Origin: an uncultured Collinsella sp.
Lineage (GTDB): Bacteria; Actinomycetota; Coriobacteriia; Coriobacteriales; Coriobacteriaceae
Direction of reading: 5' to 3'
DNA: 64,000 bases
NCBI GenBank assembly: GCA_902491055.1
Contig: CABUGI010000001.1
Location: 39,874 to 103,873, forward strand
Positions within the stretch are counted from its first letter, which is position 1; every line of letters begins with the position of its first letter. Under the pieces are notes generated by a model, which saw nothing but the letters and a program-made list of their open reading frames with translations, made no database searches and was not told where the DNA came from. Positions 57,622 through 64,000 of the stretch are shown here, piece after piece. Position numbers and translations under genes: made by a program.

Positions 57622-59433
57622 ATGAATACTTCAATTGACATTTCCCACATCCGCAACTTCTCGATCGTTGCACATATCGACCATGGCAAGTCCACGATCA
57701 GTGACCGCATCCTCGAGCTCACCCATACCGTCGATGAGCGCGACATGGAGTCGCAGCTGCTTGACACGATGGACATCGAGCGCGAGCGCGGCATCACGAT
57801 CAAGTCCAATGCCGTCCGCGTGTCCTATGACGCCGACGACGGCGAGACGTATCAGTTCAACCTGATCGATACGCCGGGCCACGTGGACTTCACCTACGAG
57901 GTCTCGCGTTCGCTGGCCGCTTGTGAGGGTGCGGTGCTCGTCGTGGACGCCACCCAGGGCGTCGAGGCGCAGACCGTTTCCAACGCGACGCTCGCCATGA
58001 ACGCCAACTTGGACATTGTTCCGGCCATCAACAAGATCGACCTTCCCTCGGCGCACCCCGACGAGGTTAAGACCGAGATCGAAGACGACCTGGCCATTCC
58101 CGCCGACGATGCCGTGTGCGTGTCGGGCAAGACCGGCGAGGGTATCCACGATCTGCTGGAGTCCATCGTCTTTTTGATCTCGCCTCCCAAGGGCGATGCA
58201 AATGGCCCTCTAAAGGCACTGATTCTGGATTCGTACTTCGATGAGTACCGCGGCGTCGTCGCCACGGTGCGCGTCTTTGACGGTTCCATCAAAAAGGGCG
58301 ATACCCTGCGCATGATGCAGGCCAAGGGCGACTTCTTGGTCGACGGCGTGGGCGTCAAGCGCCCTGCCGAGACGCCGGTCGATGCCCTGACTGTCGGAGA
58401 AGTCGGCTACGTGGTCACGGGTCTGAAGGACCCCGAGGCTGTGCGCGTGGGCGATACCCTTACGTGGGCTTCGAACCCCTGCCCCGAGCCGCTGCCGGGC
58501 TACCGCGAGGCCAAGCCTATGGTCTACACGGGCCTGTTCCCCATCGACAACAAGGACTACGAGAACCTGCGCGACGCGCTCGATAAGCTGCACGTCAACG
58601 ATCCGTCGCTGGTGTGGGAGCCCGAGACGTCGGTGGCGCTGGGCTTTGGCTTCCGCGTGGGCTTCTTGGGCCTGCTGCACATGGAGGTCGTCAAGGAGCG
58701 CCTGGAGCGCGAGTTCAATCTGGACCTGATCGCCACGAGTCCCTCGGTCGACTACCACGTGTACAAGACTGACGGCGAGATGATCGATGTCCGCAGTCCG
58801 CAGGATCTGCCCGAGGCCACGCGCATCGAGCGTATCGAAGAGCCCTACCTCAAGGCAAAGATCATCTGCCCGCCCGAGTATACGGGTGCCGTCATGCAGC
58901 TCGCTATCGAGCACCGTGGCGTCACGACCGATATGATCCACCTGACGAGCAAATCGGTCGAGATGCGCTTTGATATGCCGCTCGCCGAGCTCATCTTGGA
59001 CTTCTTCGACCAGCTCAAGAGCCGCACCAAGGGTTACGCCTCGCTCGACTACGAGTTCAACGAATATCGCCCCTCCGAGCTCGTCAAGCTCGACATTCTG
59101 CTTTCGGGCGACGAGGTGGACGCGCTGTCGTTTATCGTCCACAAGGATAAGGCCTACGGTCTTGCCCGCGGCCTGTGCGACAAGCTCAAGGAGATCATCC
59201 CGCGACAGCTGTTCGAGGTGCCTATCCAGGGTGCCATCGGCAACAAGATCATTGCCCGCTCCACCGTTAAGGCACGCCGCAAGGACGTGCTGGCCAAGTG
59301 CTACGGCGGCGATATCTCGCGAAAGCGCAAGCTGCTCGAGAAGCAGAAAGAGGGCAAGAAGCGCATGAAGGCCATCGGCTCGGTCGAGGTCCCGCAGGAG
59401 GCCTTTATGGCGATTCTCAAGGTGGACGAGTAG
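57622..59433 (+). CDS. lepA: Elongation factor 4 (LepA)
   Basis: Translational GTPase that back-translocates or remodels stalled ribosomes. The P-loop AHIDHGKST is at residues 17-25, with [16 protein letters not shown] (G3) and [10 protein letters not shown] (G4). The 603-residue protein ends with the basic LepA-specific domain ([20 protein letters not shown]). I use ATG 57622. No ribosome site precedes it, and a -10-like TAAGAT (57609-57614) ends seven bases before, so the message may be leaderless. Confidence 0.96.
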   Translation: MNTSIDISHIRNFSIVAHIDHGKSTISDRILELTHTVDERDMESQLLDTMDIERERGITIKSNAVRVSYDADDGETYQFNLIDTPGHVDFTYEVSRSLAACEGAVLVVDATQGVEAQTVSNATLAMNANLDIVPAINKIDLPSAHPDEVKTEIEDDLAIPADDAVCVSGKTGEGIHDLLESIVFLISPPKGDANGPLKALILDSYFDEYRGVVATVRVFDGSIKKGDTLRMMQAKGDFLVDGVGVKRPAETPVDALTVGEVGYVVTGLKDPEAVRVGDTLTWASNPCPEPLPGYREAKPMVYTGLFPIDNKDYENLRDALDKLHVNDPSLVWEPETSVALGFGFRVGFLGLLHMEVVKERLEREFNLDLIATSPSVDYHVYKTDGEMIDVRSPQDLPEATRIERIEEPYLKAKIICPPEYTGAVMQLAIEHRGVTTDMIHLTSKSVEMRFDMPLAELILDFFDQLKSRTKGYASLDYEFNEYRPSELVKLDILLSGDEVDALSFIVHKDKAYGLARGLCDKLKEIIPRQLFEVPIQGAIGNKIIARSTVKARRKDVLAKCYGGDISRKRKLLEKQKEGKKRMKAIGSVEVPQEAFMAILKVDE

Positions 59434-59437
59434 GTCC

Positions 59438-60481
59438 ATGGCGCTTTCTGAATACAGCAAGCGGCTGCTGGGCTCCTATGCCGAGCAGCCGTTCCTTATG
59501 GCTCCCATGGCGGGCGTAACCGACCCCGCCTATCGCATCATGTGTCGCCGCCGCGGCGCCAACCTTGCCTACAGCGAGATGGTGAGCGTTGCAGGCCTTG
59601 CCTATGCCAGCAACAAGACGTGGCGCCTGGTGTTGCCGGCCGACGAGGAGCAGCAGATTTGTGTGCAGCTCTTTGGTTCCAAGCCCGATCAGTTTGCGAG
59701 CGCCGTCGCTGCCGTCGAGGAACGCGTGGGCGATCGCCTGTCATTGATTGATATCAACATGGCCTGTCCGGCTCGCAAAGTCGTTACCAAGGGCGAGGGC
59801 TCGGCGCTTATGCGCACGCCCGACCTGGCCGAGAAGATTGTCGAGGCAGCGGTGGGCGCGGCGCATGTTCCCGTGACCGTGAAGATCCGCAAGGGTTTTT
59901 ATGCCGAGGATCGCAACGCCGCAACGTTTGCCCAGATGCTCGAAGGGGCGGGCGCCTCTGCAGTTGCCGTGCACGGTCGTTGTGCCACGCAACTTTATAC
60001 GGGCCAGGCCGATTGGTCTGTCGTCGATGAGGTTGCCGACGCCGTCGAGATTCCCGTGATTGGCTCGGGCGATGTGTTCTCGGCCGAGGACGCTGCTGAG
60101 CATCTGCGAGGCTCGGGTGCGAGCGCAGTGTTTATCGCGCGCGGAATCTACGGCAATCCGTGGGTGTTCGGCGATGCCCGAGCCCTTGCACTCGATGGCA
60201 CGCCGGTTCCTTCTCGCTCCTCGGTCGAGCGCCTGGAGGCTTTGCGTGAGCACCTGACGTTGACGCACGAGCTTCTGCCGCTTATGTCGCGCGCCCGTAC
60301 GTATGCAAGCTGGTACTTAAAGGGCATGCCTCATGCTGCCGCTTGGCGCGCTCGGGTGGTGCGCTGCTCCACGTACGAGGAGTTTATGGCGCTGGTCGAT
60401 GATATCGAGTGCGACGTGGTGGCCTGCGAGGCCGCGCTTGCCGCCGGTGAGTCGGTGCCCGCTCATCCGCTGGAGGCTTAA
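59438..60481 (+). CDS. dusB: tRNA-dihydrouridine synthase
   Basis: FMN enzyme that reduces uridines in the tRNA D-loop. The 347-residue protein has APMAGVTDPAYRIMCRRRGA at the N-terminus, the active-site cysteine in INMACPARKVVTKGEGSAL, and the FMN-binding GRCATQLYTGQADW and GSGDVFSAEDAAEHL. This matches the DusB type. It starts four bases after lepA and is followed two bases later by hemW. Confidence 0.95.
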   Translation: MALSEYSKRLLGSYAEQPFLMAPMAGVTDPAYRIMCRRRGANLAYSEMVSVAGLAYASNKTWRLVLPADEEQQICVQLFGSKPDQFASAVAAVEERVGDRLSLIDINMACPARKVVTKGEGSALMRTPDLAEKIVEAAVGAAHVPVTVKIRKGFYAEDRNAATFAQMLEGAGASAVAVHGRCATQLYTGQADWSVVDEVADAVEIPVIGSGDVFSAEDAAEHLRGSGASAVFIARGIYGNPWVFGDARALALDGTPVPSRSSVERLEALREHLTLTHELLPLMSRARTYASWYLKGMPHAAAWRARVVRCSTYEEFMALVDDIECDVVACEAALAAGESVPAHPLEA

Positions 60482-60483
60482 GG

Positions 60484-61716
60484 GTGGCCGTTACCGCGCT
60501 GTATGTGCACGTGCCGTTTTGCGCTCAAAAATGCCGCTATTGCGACTTTGACTCGCGCAGTTTCGCTCCGTGCGACCTGAGCGCTGCGCTCGATGCCTAT
60601 TTTGAGCAGCTGTATGCACGCCTCGATGCCTTTGGAGACGCCGGGGCGCTTGCGCAGGTCCGCACCGTCTATGTTGGCGGCGGCACGCCGTCGCTGGCGG
60701 GGGAGCGTCTGGTAGAACTCGCCCGGCGTATCTCTGCGTGGTGTAAGCCCGTTGAGTTTACCTGCGAGGCTAATCCTGAGTCGTTGACTTCGCAGCTCAC
60801 CGCGGCGCTTGCCGGGGTGGGCGTCACGCGCATTTCTCTGGGAGTCCAAACCCTCGACAACGACGAGCTTGCTGCGATTGGCCGTATTCACGATGCCGAT
60901 CGGGCGCTCGCTGCCATCGCGACGGTCAAGAACGCTGGGCTTGACGTGTCGTGCGATCTTATGTGTGGGCTTCCCGGACAGACCGCAGCGAGTTGGAAGA
61001 GCACGCTCGATGGCGTGCTGACGGCGGCTCCGCATCATGTGTCGGTTTACCCGCTCACGCTCGAGGAGGGGACGCCCTTCTATCGCATGGCGTGCCGCGA
61101 TGAGTCGCTCGAGCCCGATGAGGATTTCCAAGCCGCATGCATGGACGTTGCGCGCGAGCGGCTGAGTTCGGCGGGCTACCATCCGTATGAGGTGGCGAGC
61201 TACGCGCTCGATGGGCATGAATGCGCCCACAACATTGCCTATTGGACCGGACAGGGCTATTTGGGTTTGGGTCGTTCTGCCGCCGGTATGCTCGACGCCG
61301 AGGATTTCGATCGTTTGGCCGGGCTGTATCCCGACGTGCCTGCTCGCGGCGAAGCGCATCGCGTGCGTCTGGTACAACGCGACGATGCCGCGACGACCTT
61401 TGATGCCGAGTATCTGTCGCAGCGCGAGGCGGTGGCCGAGGATTTGATGCTCGCCTGCCGCATGACACGTGGCATTGGGTCCGAACTGTTGGTTCACTCG
61501 GCAAGCGTGATTGCTGCAGACGAGCTGGCGGCGGCCTGCGACCGTGCGCTCGAGTTGGGCCTTGCCACCTGGGCGCCCGATCATGTTGAAGGACAGGCGG
61601 GGCGCGTCACCTCAAAAGACGTTATCGCAGGTCGCGCCCGCGCCCGTTTAGCGCCCACCCACCTGGGCTGGCTCGATGGAAATGTTCTGTTCGAGCTGTT
61701 TTGGGGTCTAGCTTAG
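60484..61716 (+). CDS. hemW: Radical SAM heme chaperone HemW
   Basis: A CPO-like radical SAM protein thought to carry heme rather than oxidise coproporphyrinogen. The cluster motif CxxxCxxC is Cys13, Cys17 and Cys20 (PFCAQKCRYC), followed by DFDSR. GGGTPS, ISLGVQTLDNDELAAIGRIH and SVYPLTLEEGTPFY are family segments. HemW usually lacks the extra cysteine after the motif seen in HemN, as here. GTG start at 60484. The length is 410 residues. hrcA, which often follows, is absent. Confidence 0.93.
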   Translation: MAVTALYVHVPFCAQKCRYCDFDSRSFAPCDLSAALDAYFEQLYARLDAFGDAGALAQVRTVYVGGGTPSLAGERLVELARRISAWCKPVEFTCEANPESLTSQLTAALAGVGVTRISLGVQTLDNDELAAIGRIHDADRALAAIATVKNAGLDVSCDLMCGLPGQTAASWKSTLDGVLTAAPHHVSVYPLTLEEGTPFYRMACRDESLEPDEDFQAACMDVARERLSSAGYHPYEVASYALDGHECAHNIAYWTGQGYLGLGRSAAGMLDAEDFDRLAGLYPDVPARGEAHRVRLVQRDDAATTFDAEYLSQREAVAEDLMLACRMTRGIGSELLVHSASVIAADELAAACDRALELGLATWAPDHVEGQAGRVTSKDVIAGRARARLAPTHLGWLDGNVLFELFWGLA

Positions 61717-61726
61717 GCCGCTCGGG

Positions 61727-61732
61727 TAGAAT
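61727..61732 (+). promoter_or_regulatory. Candidate -10 element before the first dnaJ-like gene
   Basis: TAGAAT in the context CCGCTCGGGTAGAAT; nearly the same CCGCTCGGGTA precedes the lepA -10. No CIRCE inverted repeat is seen ahead of the dnaJ-like genes. Confidence 0.35.
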
Positions 61733-61774
61733 TACCGGAATATATACGCTGCTGTGAGCAGGAGGTTGCCGCGC

Positions 61775-62878
61775 ATGGCGACAATGAACGAAAAAGATTA
61801 CTACGAGATTCTGGGTGTCTCCAAGGACGCCACCTCGCGTGATATTCAAAAGGCCTTCCAGCAAAAGGCCCGCAAGCTCCATCCGGACGTCAATAAAGAG
61901 CCAGATGCCGAGGAAAAGTTCAAAGAGGTTTCCGAAGCCTACGCCGTGCTTTCGGACGAGCAGAAGCGTGCTCGCTATGACGCCATGCGCTCGGGCAATC
62001 CCTTTGCCGGTGCGCCGACGGCTTCGCCCTATGGCGGCGGCTATGCCGGCAGCGCGGGCTATGGCAATCCCTTTGAGGGCGGTTTCCCCTTTGGGGGCGC
62101 CTGGGGCCAGCCCCGTCGCGGCCAGGCTGCCTATAATCCCGAGAACGGCGCCAACGTGGTCGTCGATATCAAGCTCGACGCCAAAGAGGCCAAGGAGGGC
62201 GCCCGCAAGACCGTGCGCTACACGCGCTTCGATACCTGTGGTCACTGCGGCGGCTCGGGTTCTGTATCATCCGATCACGCCCATACCTGCCCGAGCTGCG
62301 GTGGTCGCGGCCATATCGATGTCGACCTGTCCTTCCTGTTTGGTGCGGGCACGTTCCAGACGGTTTGTCCTGAGTGCGGCGGTTCCGGCAAGGTCGTTGC
62401 CGACCCCTGCCCCGATTGCAGTGGCAGCGGCCGTGTCCGTGTGACCTCCGAACAGACGATTGAGTTTCCCGCTGGCACGCATGATGGCGACGAGGTGCGC
62501 ATCCCCAACATGGGTCACGCCGGCACGAACGGCGCTTCGGGCGGCGATCTGGTCGGTCGTGCGCACGTCGAGGCCGAGCGCCTGGAGGGTAAGGCTCGCA
62601 CCGGCTTCTACCTCATGGGCATTATCGCTCCGTTTTTGGTGCTGTCGGCCATCTCGGGCGTGTTCTCCGCCTTCGCCATGATGTGCTTCATTCCGTTTGC
62701 CATGGGCTTGTTCATGGTGCTGTCGGACGGCGTGCTTCATCGCAGTCTGCTGTGGTGGAAACGCGGCGCGATGCAGTTTGCCAATGGATTTGCCAACGGT
62801 TTTCTGTTCGCGCTCGTGTCGGTTTGGTTCGCGAGCTGCTCGCAGCGGGCCGTGCTTTCGCCGTACGGAATGCAATAA
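61775..62878 (+). CDS. Membrane-anchored DnaJ-like protein with truncated substrate domain
   Basis: The start is ATG 61775, with AGGAGG about nine bases upstream; 367 residues. Order: J domain with HPD at 36-38, a Gly/Phe-rich linker with GGGYAGS and [10 protein letters not shown] (about 72-120), a short first C-terminal strand, a full zinc domain (CxxC at 155, 172, 198 and 212) and the end of the first substrate domain (to about 272). The second substrate and dimer domains are absent. Instead there are two or three membrane helices (about 281-318 and 337-355). It may recruit Hsp70 to the membrane. A normal dnaJ follows. Confidence 0.88.
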   Translation: MATMNEKDYYEILGVSKDATSRDIQKAFQQKARKLHPDVNKEPDAEEKFKEVSEAYAVLSDEQKRARYDAMRSGNPFAGAPTASPYGGGYAGSAGYGNPFEGGFPFGGAWGQPRRGQAAYNPENGANVVVDIKLDAKEAKEGARKTVRYTRFDTCGHCGGSGSVSSDHAHTCPSCGGRGHIDVDLSFLFGAGTFQTVCPECGGSGKVVADPCPDCSGSGRVRVTSEQTIEFPAGTHDGDEVRIPNMGHAGTNGASGGDLVGRAHVEAERLEGKARTGFYLMGIIAPFLVLSAISGVFSAFAMMCFIPFAMGLFMVLSDGVLHRSLLWWKRGAMQFANGFANGFLFALVSVWFASCSQRAVLSPYGMQ

Positions 62879-62960
62879 CATCAAACCCTCTGTTTGCGCC
62901 CGGCCCAGCTTGGGTATAGGACGCACTGTGACAATAATGAAAGTTGGAAGGATTCGGTCG

Positions 62961-64000
62961 TGTCGGAAAATAGGGATTACTACGAGGTACTTGGCGTTGA
63001 CAAGGATGCCGACGCGCGGACGATTAAGCGCGCGTTTCTAAAGAAAGCCCGTACGGTACACCCGGATGTTTCGGACGACCCCGAGGCCGAGGCCAAGTTC
63101 AAAGAGCTCAACGAGGCCTATTCCGTTCTTTCCGACGAGCAGAAGCGTGCTAACTACGACCGTTACGGTACCGCGGACGGCCCCGGTGGTTCTGGCTATG
63201 TCGATATCAACGATATCTTTGGCGGCATGGGTATGGACGACCTCTTCTCGTCGTTCTTTGGCGGCGGTGCCGGCGGTGGCGCCCGAAATCGCCGCGAGCG
63301 CCGTCGCGGTCGCGATATGGCCATCTCCCTTTCGGTGACGCTCGAGGAGGCGGCGCTCGGCTGCAAAAAGACGATCAGCTACGACCGCCTTGCCCCTTGC
63401 GATGACTGTAATGGTACCGGCAAGGCCGAGGGCGCGACCGAAAAGCAGTGCAGCCGCTGTCACGGCACGGGCTATGTGACGACGGTCCAGCGTTCTTTCC
63501 TGGGCCAGGTTCAGTCCTCTTCGCCCTGTCCCGACTGCCACGGCGAAGGCACGGTCATCGATCATCCCTGCGAGACTTGTGATGGCCAGGGCCGCACGCC
63601 TTCTCACGAAAAGATCGACATCGATATTCCCGCCGGTGTTTCGACCGGTCGCCAGCTGCGCGTGAGTGGTTTTGGAGAGGCCGGCCTTCGTGGCGAGCCG
63701 TCTGGTGACCTGATCGTCAACGTGCGTGTCGCCGACCACGAGCGTTTTAAGCGTAATGGCGATGACCTGTATCTGGTGAGCGATATCTCGATTGCGCAGG
63801 CCGCGCTCGGTTGCGAGATTGAGGTCGAGGGCATTATGCCTGACGAGGTCGTCAAGGTGTGTGTCCCCGCCGGCACACAGTACGGTGACACCGTGAGCGT
63901 CAATAATTACGGCATGCCGCGAATCGGCGGCGGCGGTTCGCGCGGTCGTCTGGTCGTGCAGCTGCGCGTGGTCGTCCCCACCAATCTCTCCAACAAGCAG
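62961..64000 (+). CDS. dnaJ: Chaperone protein DnaJ (3' end beyond window)
   Basis: Hsp70 co-chaperone. GTG start at 62961 with GGAAGGA seven bases upstream; the frame is open to the last base, with 346 codons visible. J domain with HPD at 34-36, Gly/Phe linker (YVDINDIFGGMGMDDLFSSF), four zinc CxxCxGxG repeats (CDDCNGTG, CSRCHGTG, CPDCHGEG, CETCDGQG) and most of both C-terminal beta domains (IPAGVSTGRQLRVSGFGEAG, VPAGTQYGD). This is the canonical type I DnaJ, 82 bases after the membrane form. Confidence 0.96.

Overview
The window is a dense stretch of chromosomal housekeeping genes from a GC-rich bacterium, almost entirely on the + strand. Gene content and order point to an actinobacterium of class Coriobacteriia, most likely Collinsella or a close relative (inference). 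Supporting signs are the mihF-gmk-rpoZ order, which is typical of Actinobacteria, together with Firmicutes-like traits: trmFO beside a Xer recombinase, a B12/radical-SAM pair ahead of rplU-rpmA, separate glyQ and glyS, PPDK beside its regulatory protein, an AdhE fermentation enzyme, and comEA/comEC/dprA. TTG and GTG starts are common. I found no rRNA, tRNA or CRISPR array.

Layout: (1) 1-7362, elongation cell-wall genes (mreD fragment, PBP2, rodA), a DUF697-like membrane protein and a radical-SAM pair. (2) 7359-11515, rplU-rpmA, then obgE-nadD-yqeK-rsfS. (3) dinB alone on the minus strand. (4) rpsP-khpA-rimM-trmD-lepB, then glyQS, then the PPDK regulator and ppdK. (5) rplS, rnhB, then yraN-comM-dprA-trmFO-xer. 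(6) rpsB-tsf, then pyrH-frr-uppS-cdsA-dxr-rseP-ispG-proS, covering translation, lipid carrier and MEP isoprenoid synthesis. (7) 39713-44431, a minus-strand island (small kinase, adhE, rpmB) interrupted by a decayed RAYT-type element with 51-bp terminal inverted repeats. (8) A pyrimidine operon pyrR-B-C-K-D-F behind a leader that can fold as an attenuator. (9) mihF-gmk-rpoZ-thiI, comEA-comEC, holA, rpsT, lepA, dusB, hemW and two consecutive dnaJ-family genes, the second running off the window.

The most interesting non-coding signal is an identical 20-base sequence, TTTGGTCAGCTTTTGGTTTG, placed 71 and 75 bases upstream of the two competence-related operons (yraN-comM-dprA and comEA-comEC). It contains two TTTGGT copies 11 bp apart and may be a competence control site not previously described. 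Other points of note are the RAYT element and its hairpin-bearing ends, the pyr leader with three mutually exclusive hairpins, a membrane-anchored truncated DnaJ, an RseP-type protease with an inserted winged-helix-like segment, a Xer recombinase whose N-terminus has no standard start codon, and paired LacI-type operator-like sites upstream of adhE.
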